From NCBI RefSeq assembly GCF_001314325.1, contig NZ_CP009429.1:806501-870500 (forward strand): DNA of 64,000 nucleotides, read 5' to 3'. The position numbers and the translations under genes are program-made. Every line of letters begins with the position of its first letter. The stretch's first letter is position 1. This document shows, piece by piece, positions 26,172-34,977 of this stretch. Source of the DNA: Sphingopyxis macrogoltabida. Lineage in GTDB: Bacteria; Pseudomonadota; Alphaproteobacteria; Sphingomonadales; Sphingomonadaceae. A model generated the notes under the pieces. It made no database searches. It was not told the origin of the DNA and saw nothing but the letters and a program-made list of their open reading frames with translations.

Positions 26172-29100
26172 TCACGCAGTCTCAGCGCCTCGCTCGGAAA
26201 GCAAGGATGTCGGCTTACCCGAGACAAGCCGGCCATAAGCTTCGGTTTCAAATGTGTCGCGCACTCGCCAGGATTTTAAGGGCTGGCCGCCTTCACCCAT
26301 CGGGTCGTCGATGACTTGGCAGGCCAAGAAGTTGCCGCCATTCTCCCGCTCGCCCAGCACCGCAGCAAGTCGGCCCCAGTCATCAAAGAAATATTCCTGA
26401 AGGAGTGGAATGACCTTGTCGCGCATCACCCCATTGACATCGCCGACTGTCTGGCAGCCGATGAAGAAGGCGTGGCCTATCCGGTGATCGCGGTCGACCA
26501 GATACTCGATCCGGCGGTTCATGGTGTTGAGAACATCGGCGAGCGGTAGGCCGGTCTCTACTTCCGCTTCCTGGAACGCCTCGACCGATGTGTCGGGAGC
26601 CATTTCCTCGAACCGGAAACGGCGGCGAAGTGCCGTGTCGAGCAGTGCAATCGAACGGTCTGCGGTATTCATGGTTCCGATGATGTGGAGGTTCGCTGGC
26701 ACGCCGAACTCGTCTTCGCTGTAGGGAAGGCGCACCTTAAGCTGCTCGTCCATCCCGAGCCGCTTGTCCGGCTCGATAAGGGTGATGAGTTCGCCGAAAA
26801 CTTTCGATATGTTCGCGCGATTGATCTCGTCGATGACGAGAACATATTGCTTTGGCGGCTCAGCGGGGCCGCCGGTTCCCGGCAGCAGATTGGCCAATGC
26901 CGAGCGGTTCAGGTGCTGCTCCTTCAGTAGGTAGCAAGACCATTGAATGAACGGCACATCATAAATCACGGTGTGATCGATGGGTTCGCGGAAGATCTTG
27001 AGCCAATCGACATCTCGGCGATGGTTGTAGTCGCGCGTATCGCCGGGTTCAAAGCGATAGGGTCCGGTAACGACGCCGATCGCCCGGATCAGCCTGTTGC
27101 CGTGAGTGACGACAATGATGTCGCCTTCCTCCATGTCGGCGCGGAAGCGGCTAGTCTGGATGATGTTTGCGTCATTGCCGTTGGTTCCGGGATGATCCTC
27201 GTTCCAACGCTCGTGGATCGCCTCGTAGGAATCATAAGGTGTCCAATCGATGTCGCCGCCCCATCCAAGCACGGCATAGCCATTGTCGATTGCGTCCTGG
27301 AAAATATGGTCTTCAACCCCTGCACGTCCCAATGACATCTTGAATACGCGTCGGCCGTCGAGGTCAAAAGGCTTGCCGCCTATTGCTGCGTCCGCCGCGG
27401 CTTCGGCTAACTGGCAGACATTCCGGAAGATACCGAGCTTCGGTTTGAGCTCGAATCCGGCGTTGCTTCCTTCTCCTTCTGCGCGCGCCGTTTCCGGACG
27501 TAGGCCTTCAACGAATTCTTCGTACGCGAAGTTCTGGTGAAAGGTGACGAATTCGATGCGCTTCTCTTTGCGCAGCCGATCATATTGATTCCGGAGTTCG
27601 GTCCTTTCTGCGTCCGGGACTTCTCCGCACAGCTCGACGGCCTTTGCCATCGTGCGGTACGTTTTGCCCGTTCCGGGCGGTCCATAGAGGATCAGATTGG
27701 TTGGACTGGGCATCTTGCTCACCTTCGGGCCATTTTCTTCTGCGGCTACCTCTTCGTCGTATCTGGGCCAGTATCCGGCGCGCGGTGGAATCGGGGCGAT
27801 CCAGTTGGCGATCCTCTCGCGCTGCTTGTCGAGTGCGTCGGAGAAGGCCTTCTCGCCTTCCGGATCGCAATCAAAGATGCCCGTCAGTCCCAGTTCGCCG
27901 GAGGAGTGTGAAAATTCAATTCTCCCGCGCGAGGCGTGGAAGCAAGCCACAGTCCCTGAAGCTCGCGCTGCGTCGCTTTCCTTGCGCCCTAGCCGGATTT
28001 GAGGGATGTTCGTTCGATACCAGTCGAAGCCAAGTTCGTGTGCCTTTCGCGCCATCCTGCAGAATGTCGCTGTCTTCGCGTCGCTCCATTTGACGCGACG
28101 GGTGCGAAAATAATCGCAGCTGTCGAAAAGATGGAGCAGCTCTTCGTCGGTCATGTCATCATCCTGCAAGCGCTTTTGGCATGTTTCCCAAATGAAACCC
28201 TGGACGTCCCAGAGGTCTCGGGGCGCCCAATCCCATTCTTCTGCCATGATCCGCATCATCTCACGGGCCATGGCCGTCACCTTCAGCACCTCATCGCGAG
28301 ATAGCTTGGCGTTGGCGAATGCTGGCTCGCCGAGAAGCATTCGGGCGGCGTTCTCCGTTGGGCTGGAGCGGATCGGCAGCACCGACTGCGGATCGACCAA
28401 AGCCCTCAACATTGTAGGAAACATTCGGCTTTCGGCGTAAGGATTGCTCGGCAAATCTCCTCGCAAAATCGGCCACACCTCGTCCACAAAGGCAATGACC
28501 GCATCTGCGGCATCATCCGCCTTTGCCAATCTCCCGACTGCGGCCGTAACGCGTCCTGGATCGGCGTCGCGGGCGCTATCGATGACCTTCTGCGCGCGCC
28601 AGTCGATCAGGTTGCAGTCCAGACCGGCTCGCCCTGCGAGCAGCTCGATAAGACGCTGACCGAGGTCCGCATCATTGCTGTCAGCCGGTTCCGCCAGCAG
28701 TCGGGCGGCTTCGCTTATTACTTTTCGTTTGTAGCCATCCTCTCGGGCCGCAAAGCTCGGGCAATTCTCGAAGCTGACGAAGTCCGGATGGAGAGCGTGG
28801 AATTTCAGCTTTAGGCGGTCGAACGCGTTGCGATCGATCGCCACGACGGAAGCGCCTTCCAGCGCGAACCGATAGCGGATCGTGGAGCTGGGTTTATCGC
28901 TACCGATTGGGCTGTGTCGCTCGATCAATTTCATGTTTGCGAGCTGGGCGAGCGCAGCACCTTCCAGCACCGAACAAACAGCTGGCAATGAGTTTTGCAA
29001 TCCCATCGATTTATGCACGTCGCCGGACATAATCTCGATTGATGTCTCGCCTCGACCGCGGGCGGGTTCGACGAGCTGATCCGTTATGAATTTTCGAATC

Positions 29101-29435
29101 TTATCAGCTTGCGAAGGGACGGCACCAGAAGCGGAATGGACGCCAATCTTCCCGGCGATGCCTGGCTCGAGCTCGTAGGCGACCAGTTTTTGCGCTCCGA
29201 ATTTCAGATAGTTTACCGGGCCGCCATCGAGTGCCTTCACTCGAGCGGGTAGACCATCGACCAGCATGGCCTTGGCAATTTCCTCGATGGTATCCAGTTC
29301 GATACAATCATCGGTTTCGTTCGACGCTCCCGGAGGCTTTGCGCGATAGGCGGACTTCTTTGTTTTGCGGTTGTAGTGCTGTACCGGCTGATAAACGCGG
29401 CCCTCGACATCGCGGAAAATCAAATCTCGGGTCAC
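26172..29435 (-). CDS. mcrB: McrB-family GTPase of a type IV restriction system
   Basis: 1087-residue AAA+ protein of the McrB (dynein-related) group. Walker A LILYGPPGTGKTY is near residue 580, Walker B YVLVIDEINRANISKVFGEL near 865, and the McrB signature IIGTMNTADRSIALLDTALR then RRF near 925. The residues between Walker A and B form an unusually long insert containing GYAVLGWGGDIDW and MEEGDIIVVTHGNRLIRAIG, which looks like an EVE/PUA-like modified-base-reading module (tentative). The ~560-residue N-terminal region is not a recognised methyl-DNA-binding domain. McrB oligomerises on GTP and drives McrC. It starts at GTG 29435, 90 bases after the Hsp70 stop, and overlaps mcrC by 4 bases. 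It appears intact. Confidence 0.9.
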   Translation of the reverse strand: MTRDLIFRDVEGRVYQPVQHYNRKTKKSAYRAKPPGASNETDDCIELDTIEEIAKAMLVDGLPARVKALDGGPVNYLKFGAQKLVAYELEPGIAGKIGVHSASGAVPSQADKIRKFITDQLVEPARGRGETSIEIMSGDVHKSMGLQNSLPAVCSVLEGAALAQLANMKLIERHSPIGSDKPSSTIRYRFALEGASVVAIDRNAFDRLKLKFHALHPDFVSFENCPSFAAREDGYKRKVISEAARLLAEPADSNDADLGQRLIELLAGRAGLDCNLIDWRAQKVIDSARDADPGRVTAAVGRLAKADDAADAVIAFVDEVWPILRGDLPSNPYAESRMFPTMLRALVDPQSVLPIRSSPTENAARMLLGEPAFANAKLSRDEVLKVTAMAREMMRIMAEEWDWAPRDLWDVQGFIWETCQKRLQDDDMTDEELLHLFDSCDYFRTRRVKWSDAKTATFCRMARKAHELGFDWYRTNIPQIRLGRKESDAARASGTVACFHASRGRIEFSHSSGELGLTGIFDCDPEGEKAFSDALDKQRERIANWIAPIPPRAGYWPRYDEEVAAEENGPKVSKMPSPTNLILYGPPGTGKTYRTMAKAVELCGEVPDAERTELRNQYDRLRKEKRIEFVTFHQNFAYEEFVEGLRPETARAEGEGSNAGFELKPKLGIFRNVCQLAEAAADAAIGGKPFDLDGRRVFKMSLGRAGVEDHIFQDAIDNGYAVLGWGGDIDWTPYDSYEAIHERWNEDHPGTNGNDANIIQTSRFRADMEEGDIIVVTHGNRLIRAIGVVTGPYRFEPGDTRDYNHRRDVDWLKIFREPIDHTVIYDVPFIQWSCYLLKEQHLNRSALANLLPGTGGPAEPPKQYVLVIDEINRANISKVFGELITLIEPDKRLGMDEQLKVRLPYSEDEFGVPANLHIIGTMNTADRSIALLDTALRRRFRFEEMAPDTSVEAFQEAEVETGLPLADVLNTMNRRIEYLVDRDHRIGHAFFIGCQTVGDVNGVMRDKVIPLLQEYFFDDWGRLAAVLGERENGGNFLACQVIDDPMGEGGQPLKSWRVRDTFETEAYGRLVSGKPTSLLSERGAETA

Positions 29436-29525
29436 TTACTTCTCATCTCCGCTGTCGATGTAGAGGGGCGATTTCAACCCGACGCGTTCGTCAAACGGAC
29501 GCCTTGGTCGGGCCGGCGGTTCTCC

Positions 29526-32036
29526 TTATCGCAGGAGGCCGGCGAGCATTGAGACGCCCTTCGAAGAGTGTTCAGTCGGCATTCTATTTCCGAACATCTG
29601 CGCGACCACATCTCGCAACCCCTCCACATCACCGTTAGAGATCGCTGCTTCGCCTTCGCTGGAGAGACGATCGTGAAGGCTTTTATCGAGCGCGGAGAAC
29701 CGCTCGTCACGAAGGTTTTCGAAGACGGCAGCAATGAAGGCGGGTTGTTGAAATAGGGCGCGTTGAAAGATCGCATGCGCCTGCTCGACGAGGTCTCTAG
29801 CCTTCTTCCAATTGCCGTTGCTGAGTTCTTCGCGAGCCGAATGTAGCAGGATGGAAAGGCGCTGGGCCGTTTCTGCCTCGATTTTGTCGATGAGGTCGGC
29901 CGCACCTTCCTCGATCCGGTCGATCTCTTCGAGCAGAATTGCTTTGCGATGCTCCGGTGCATCACCAAGCCTGGCAAGTTCCTGTTGGACGTGCAGCGCT
30001 TCTTCCGTCACCGAACGCCGGGCTTCGGCGTCGGTGGAATTGTCGAGCAGTTCCTGCTGGCGCGCAAGCCTCCGCTCCATTCGGTCCAGTTCAGACGACG
30101 CGCCGAGGGCGGACCTTGCGTGAGAGAGGGCTTCCTGCGCCTCGTTCAGCTTCTTGGACGCGAGTTGACCTCCCTCGTCACCATCGAAGCGTTCATGGTT
30201 CGCTTGCGGGACATAGTAGCTCTTGTTGTCCAAATGAATTCCAAGGTCCGGAATCGCAATTTCGCAATTGATCAAACCATTGTCATCCATGCTCCAAAGG
30301 ATCTCGATGCTGGAACCCGCAACCAACGTGTCGCCTTGATCAAGGATGTCGTCTGCGTGAACGCGAAAGACGCCGATGGACAGGTTTAGCAGGGGGTCAT
30401 CGACCCCCTCTGCATGATTGAACAATTCAACATCGAAATGGGAGGACACGCCACCGGTCAACGTTTCTCGAAGACGATAGGCCGACGTGCCTTTGACCGG
30501 TAGCGGCGTGCCTTTCGAAATGAGTGGCACGAGAATGTTGCGGCGCTCAGACGCAGGGCCGTCCGCGACCTTGACCGAGACGGTTTGAGTTGCGTGGATG
30601 GCGGCCGCAGTCGCTGCCGATCTGTGAAATTCTATGGTTTGGGTGGCACATGCGGGACGGCCGTCCTGATCGGTAACGGACAACTGGAACTGATGAGCGC
30701 CGAGGTGTGGCAGAGGAAGGCTGAGCGAGGCACTGCCGTCGAAGTTGACGATTCCGCTATCGAAGCCTTGTGGCCCTGTAATTTGATAGCGATAAGTCTG
30801 GCCGCGCGTGTCGGAGGTGATACGCAACCGTGCATTTTCGTCCGACGTCCGCGCGGTGAATGCCAGCTTCAGTTCAAGCTTTCCGGTGACCGCTATGGTT
30901 CCGCGTGCGCTTTTCCTTTGCCCCGTCGGATTTCCCCAATCGCGACTCTCTGCGAAGATTGCGGCGCCTCTCGCAACGGCTGTCATCGGATCGGTTTTAT
31001 GGTCCGCTGGAATCCCCAGTTCGCGGCTCACCGTCTCGCGTATGATCGGCATTTTTGACGGTCCGCCAATGAAAACGATCCGGTCGATGTCATCTTGGCT
31101 CAACCCATTGTCCGTCAGTATCTTACGGCACAATGCAATCGAGTCACTAACTTGGTCCGCGATCAGCCCTTCAAGCTGAGCGCGCGTGACCTCGACTTCG
31201 GCGTATATCTCGGCGCCGGATTCGTCGGTGGTTCGCGCATCCTCTTCGCTCAGGAAGACAATAGCTTTGTCGCGGGTAGATAGCTCGATTTTGGCCATCT
31301 CGACCTTCATTCGCAGGATACCAAACATCCGCCGATATTCGGGACGAACCGAGGCGTCGGCGGGCAGGTTAAATTTGCCCGCGAGCCAGGGGCGCACGAT
31401 GGAATCCAAAATGCTCCGGTCGAAGTCACGGCCACCAAGCATATTGATGCCTTCGTGCGCTATCACATTGACGGCCCCGCCGCTGGCTTCAACCAACGCA
31501 ACGTCGAAAGTGCCGCCGCCGAGATCGTAAACGAGAAAGCGGCCATCACGCCGTGACGCACCTTCCAGGGCGGCCATGGCCGCGGCCACGGGTTCCTGAA
31601 GCAATCCGACGCGTGGTAACCCTGCCTCCCTGGCAGCACGGATCGTCGCCTCTGACTGCATCTGGTTGAAGGCTGCGGGGATCGTGATAATCGCGCCTTC
31701 CACATCGACCGAGCCGGCTTCTGCCGTCGTCTGCCGAATGAGCTGTCGGATAATCTCCGAGCTTGCTTCTTCAGGAGTGAGCGTTTTTTCCGCGCCCTTT
31801 AGCTCGATCGTGCTCGATGTCCCCATGAGCCGCTTGAAACCCTGCGCGACGTTTTCCGGCGCGAGCTCCGCTTGTGCCTGAGCGCGGGTTCCCACGGACA
31901 TATGACCGCGCCGGTCGAAGTGGAGCATGCTCGACAGCACATCCTTCCCGTCGTCCGTTTTGAAGAGCCGGATACCGCCGCTATCGATGCCGACTATCGC
32001 CGAATTTGAGGTTCCAAGATCAATCCCGAGGTACAT
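29526..32036 (-). CDS. Divergent Hsp70 (DnaK-like) ATPase
   Basis: 836-residue Hsp70-family protein, about 200 residues longer than DnaK. Nucleotide-binding motifs are present: YLGIDLGTSNSAIVGI at the N terminus, RFLVYDLGGGTFDVALVE near residue 170, and IVFIGGPSKMPIIRETV near 330. The substrate-binding half diverges from DnaK (TGKLELKLAFTARTSDENAR onward), and the last ~210 residues are predicted helical (RMERRLARQQELLDNST). The start overlaps the GrpE-like gene stop by 17 bases. With its J-like and GrpE-like partners it forms a self-contained chaperone triad transcribed into mcrB. Confidence 0.88.
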   Translation of the reverse strand: MYLGIDLGTSNSAIVGIDSGGIRLFKTDDGKDVLSSMLHFDRRGHMSVGTRAQAQAELAPENVAQGFKRLMGTSSTIELKGAEKTLTPEEASSEIIRQLIRQTTAEAGSVDVEGAIITIPAAFNQMQSEATIRAAREAGLPRVGLLQEPVAAAMAALEGASRRDGRFLVYDLGGGTFDVALVEASGGAVNVIAHEGINMLGGRDFDRSILDSIVRPWLAGKFNLPADASVRPEYRRMFGILRMKVEMAKIELSTRDKAIVFLSEEDARTTDESGAEIYAEVEVTRAQLEGLIADQVSDSIALCRKILTDNGLSQDDIDRIVFIGGPSKMPIIRETVSRELGIPADHKTDPMTAVARGAAIFAESRDWGNPTGQRKSARGTIAVTGKLELKLAFTARTSDENARLRITSDTRGQTYRYQITGPQGFDSGIVNFDGSASLSLPLPHLGAHQFQLSVTDQDGRPACATQTIEFHRSAATAAAIHATQTVSVKVADGPASERRNILVPLISKGTPLPVKGTSAYRLRETLTGGVSSHFDVELFNHAEGVDDPLLNLSIGVFRVHADDILDQGDTLVAGSSIEILWSMDDNGLINCEIAIPDLGIHLDNKSYYVPQANHERFDGDEGGQLASKKLNEAQEALSHARSALGASSELDRMERRLARQQELLDNSTDAEARRSVTEEALHVQQELARLGDAPEHRKAILLEEIDRIEEGAADLIDKIEAETAQRLSILLHSAREELSNGNWKKARDLVEQAHAIFQRALFQQPAFIAAVFENLRDERFSALDKSLHDRLSSEGEAAISNGDVEGLRDVVAQMFGNRMPTEHSSKGVSMLAGLLR

Positions 32037-32385
32037 GGTCGTCCGCCTTCTTAATCGCCACTCGTGCCGAATGAACTACTTGTCCCTTATAGATAATCGC
32101 CGGTTCGATGGCTTTATCGACGATTAAAGAATCCGCATCGGCGAACTCCTCGTGATTGATCGCCACGGCCGGAATTTGGGGGCCAAATGGCTGGCCCTCG
32201 AAAGTGGCGAGCTCGATTTCAAGGGCCGCGAGATGCTGCGCAAGCCTGCCCGACGAGAAACGGAGCTGCGCCGCGAACCGTTCGCTCCTGCCCTCAGGGA
32301 GGCTTTCGGATACCCGCTCGCAACTGCGCAGCAACTTCCAGTAGTCCGAAGCCAGGTTCGCCCAGATTTCTACATCATTGTCCAT
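32020..32385 (-). CDS. Small GrpE-like nucleotide exchange factor (tentative)
   Basis: 121-residue protein with an N-terminal helical half (IWANLASDYWKLLRSCERVS ... RLAQHLAALEIELATFEGQ) and a short beta-like end (PAIIYKGQVVHSARVAI). This layout of a long helix followed by a small beta domain matches GrpE, and its position between a J-like protein and an Hsp70 supports that reading. The sequence is too divergent to be sure. It overlaps the upstream gene by 11 bases and the downstream Hsp70 by 17, so translation of the three is coupled. ATG 32385 fits this overlap. Confidence 0.6.
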   Translation of the reverse strand: MDNDVEIWANLASDYWKLLRSCERVSESLPEGRSERFAAQLRFSSGRLAQHLAALEIELATFEGQPFGPQIPAVAINHEEFADADSLIVDKAIEPAIIYKGQVVHSARVAIKKADDHVPRD

Positions 32386-34462
32386 CAGCGCCACTTTCTT
32401 CGAGTGCATCAACCGCATCCCCGAACGTCGGCGTACCGGGATTCGAGGGCGTAAAGGATTGTGCGGGCGGAGTAATTGGCGTCGGCGAGGGGGCTCGCCC
32501 AACCAGCTCGATGCCTTCTTGCCGTAGCCGGTCCAATTCAACGGCAATTTCGCCGTCGACGACCGACTTGTCTCTTTGATCGTAATTGAAGCGACCACAT
32601 CGGCTATTGAAGTCCGAGACTTCTGAATTGAAGCGGTTTTGCTGTGGATATGAGCTTACGGCCGTTCGCGCTGCCTCTAGCCGTTCGGTCTGCTTGAGAC
32701 AGTAGCGAAGTTCCGATATCGAGAGCGATGCCGTTGAATAAGGGGCAGGGGGCGTCTCCACGCCGTCATCTGACGTAGCGGTGGCTTCGCTTGGATAGGA
32801 TGATTGCTCGTCCGTAGTCTGAGCCGCCTCGTCGACGAAAGCGTCCTCCGAACTTGCGTAGGCAGCCTCGTCGGCAGCGCTGTCTGCTTTGCTTCCCGAA
32901 TTGCTGTAGATAGCAACGACGGCAATGAGGCCAATGATACCCCAGGTTACGAACGAGCTGGTGCGGGCGGAGCTGATTTTCTCGTCGATTTGTCGTTGTA
33001 TTTGGATGAAACGCGCCCGCTCCTCGGGGTCGTCGCTCTCGGTAAGGATCGCGCAGTGAAGCTTCGCATCCTTCAATCGTCCGGATTTGAGTGCCTCCGC
33101 TAGGCGAACGGATGCCGTAGTCCGCTCAAGCGTGTTGCGATCTCGGCGCAGAGCGGCCCCAAGTTCTTTCGGCAGCCTATCGACTACCAGAAACAGGTAG
33201 TCGAGAATGATGGTCGCTCCGTCGCAATCCTCCTGCTCATTGTGGAGGGCGATCGACAGGGACCGAACGATGCGCACGGCGCCGGCTATGACATTCTGTT
33301 CTCTCTGATTATCGACGATCTCTCCGTACAGGCGTCGTATCGTTCCGATCGGATCAGGAGAATTAACGGTGAAGCCTGACCGTGCCAGTGTAGCGCTGGT
33401 CCTGCTCAAATTCCCTTCCGCTGCATCAACTGCGGCAGCCAATGGCATGAGGATAGATGCGACCCGATGATCCTGTTCGAGCGAAACCAACGCCTCGACA
33501 TCCGTCGCCAGCTGCGCCGCGGCGGTGGGGAGCTCGGCGAAGAGATTTTGAGCCAGTTCGCTCAGGCGCAGTGCATCCGAAGGACGCTCACGCTCATTGG
33601 CTAATGTTAGCACCGCCCTTCGAATGACCTTGTACAGGCGTTGGGAGTGAGCTTCATCTGCGCCAAGATGCTCATCCGCCCGTTGCAGCGGCTGCGCAAC
33701 CTTGTCCCAATCAATCAATCTTCGTTCGATCTCCGGGAAAGCTCCGCGACCCGAGAGGTCCTCGACATACTCGTCCAGCAATGAGGAAATCGCCGATGTT
33801 TCGTTCTCGAGCGTAGTCGAGACGGAACGCTCATATTGCGCGAGAAGGGCGATAGCCAGCCGATCTTGGCGAAGCGTGTTGGCGGCGCATCTCACTTCGA
33901 TAATGCGAAGGACCTCCGCGGCAGGGGCGTCAAATCGTTTGAAGGCTGCAATCGCTGTTTCTGCATGCTGCTCGGTGATTGTCTTGAGTTCGCTGCCAAG
34001 ATCGGCACGGGAAACAGTACCGAAGCCGGAAACCGATCTCTCTTCCTCGACGGTTCGGTGAAGGTCCCCTTCGTCGATCTCCTCGTGAGCCGCCAGAAGT
34101 TGATCTACAATTTCTCGGGCACCTTCTTTGCTCGTTGCGAGGGATGCGGCCTCTGCCAAGAGGTTCGCCTGGGCAATGCCATCGGCATTTTTGGCAGCTT
34201 GCTCGAATTCCGTCGACGATTGGAAGCTTAGTGCCTTGCGCGCATCGCTCGGTCGCATCCCCAGAAGGTAGGCCAGTTCGGCCGACAAACGGTCTCGCGG
34301 CGTGAAAAGGGCTTGCCGCGCCATATCGAGCTTGCGCTCGTCGTCAGGGGTCTCGGCATCGAGAAGCGCATCTTGGTGAGCGTCGTTAATCTCGCTCCGC
34401 CGCGATCTGGGGCTGACGCCGAGTATTGCAAAAGGATTATCTGAAAGTCGTGGCGCCGTCAC
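32375..34462 (-). CDS. J-domain-like membrane protein without HPD motif
   Basis: 695-residue protein. Residues ~8-66 resemble a J domain (NPFAILGVSPRSRRSEINDA ... RQALFTPRDRLSAELAYLLG), but the HPD tripeptide needed to stimulate Hsp70 is missing; the loop reads AHQDALLDAE. A long helical region follows, then one hydrophobic segment (TWGIIGLIAVVAIY, about residues 507-522), a Ser/Asp/Glu-rich linker and a C-terminal region with two cysteines (RYCLKQTE, SRCGRFNYD). It probably anchors the chaperone/McrB operon products at the inner membrane. It starts at GTG 34462 and is first in the operon. Confidence 0.72.
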   Translation of the reverse strand: MTAPRLSDNPFAILGVSPRSRRSEINDAHQDALLDAETPDDERKLDMARQALFTPRDRLSAELAYLLGMRPSDARKALSFQSSTEFEQAAKNADGIAQANLLAEAASLATSKEGAREIVDQLLAAHEEIDEGDLHRTVEEERSVSGFGTVSRADLGSELKTITEQHAETAIAAFKRFDAPAAEVLRIIEVRCAANTLRQDRLAIALLAQYERSVSTTLENETSAISSLLDEYVEDLSGRGAFPEIERRLIDWDKVAQPLQRADEHLGADEAHSQRLYKVIRRAVLTLANERERPSDALRLSELAQNLFAELPTAAAQLATDVEALVSLEQDHRVASILMPLAAAVDAAEGNLSRTSATLARSGFTVNSPDPIGTIRRLYGEIVDNQREQNVIAGAVRIVRSLSIALHNEQEDCDGATIILDYLFLVVDRLPKELGAALRRDRNTLERTTASVRLAEALKSGRLKDAKLHCAILTESDDPEERARFIQIQRQIDEKISSARTSSFVTWGIIGLIAVVAIYSNSGSKADSAADEAAYASSEDAFVDEAAQTTDEQSSYPSEATATSDDGVETPPAPYSTASLSISELRYCLKQTERLEAARTAVSSYPQQNRFNSEVSDFNSRCGRFNYDQRDKSVVDGEIAVELDRLRQEGIELVGRAPSPTPITPPAQSFTPSNPGTPTFGDAVDALEESGADGQ

Positions 34463-34709
34463 AAGCTTCTCTGATCTACCGAACTGACGAGAGTGCGGGA
34501 GCAGCTTGAATTGTCCGCTCTCAAGTCGGCGCGCTGTTGCGTGCTCTTCCTGAGAGTCGTGACTGCGTCATTCTCCCCCCGGTGTTCTAATCGCCGGTCG
34601 TCGGGAACGGATCAATTCTTTTTTCTGGGCATGAGGGTCGCGGGCAGCATTGCGAGCCGCAAGAACCATCTCGGTCCGCGCCATCTAAGTCATTGAATTA
34701 TGGGGTCGA

Positions 34710-34785
34710 TGGTGCCGCTTACAGGACTCGAACCTGTGACCCCATCATTACGAATGATGTGCTCTACCAACTGAGCTAAAGCGGC
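34710..34785 (-). tRNA. tRNA-Thr (CGT), intact copy
   Basis: Complete tRNA on the minus strand, 76 bases with encoded CCA. Acceptor GCCGCTT pairs with AAGCGGC, the D-arm is GCTCAGTTGGTAGAGC, the anticodon stem CATCA/TGATG surrounds TTCGTAA with anticodon CGT (codon ACG), and the T-arm is ACAGG-TTCGAGT-CCTGT. The 3' end points toward the McrBC operon. A second, slightly damaged copy in the same orientation is at 56279-56353. This copy lies next to the large tyrosine recombinase gene and forms the left attachment site of the mobilisable island. Confidence 0.95.
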
Positions 34786-34977
34786 AACGAGGGGCGCCTC
34801 TACCAGCGTGCCGATGGTAAGACAAGCATCCTCGCGCAGAATCTGTTTTCGACCATATCGACCGCTTTGGTTGGTCTCGCGTGGCTGCATTGGCCCGGTC
34901 GCACGGCATTTCCCTTTTTAAAATGGGCTTCTGGCATCGGGCGCCGCTCCGCATCCCATTTCAGGAGCTTATCAGAC

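Larger units (their letters stand above)
22569..26175 (-). pseudogene. mcrC: mcrC (McrBC nuclease subunit), split by IS256 and IS5 insertions
   Basis: Three collinear minus-strand pieces form one McrC. Piece 1 (26175-25840): MSHFTVHEWGHVKLGEG ... LVYRRDRIVARQMVG ... LEILPKID. Piece 2 (24408-23823): IHHQRHTLLEILIRAFADK ... LLFPMNDLFEKYIA ... GGHRACLG. Piece 3 (22966-22569): VFRTKPDIILRKRGK, then ILAIIDTKWKKL, the PD-(D/E)xK core. Removing IS256 with one 9-base duplication and IS5 with one TA rejoins the pieces in one frame of 440 codons (439 residues), normal for McrC. McrC binds McrB and supplies the nuclease of the type IV methyl-directed restriction complex. The start overlaps the mcrB stop (ATGA). 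As it stands, the nuclease cannot be made in one piece. Confidence 0.93.
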
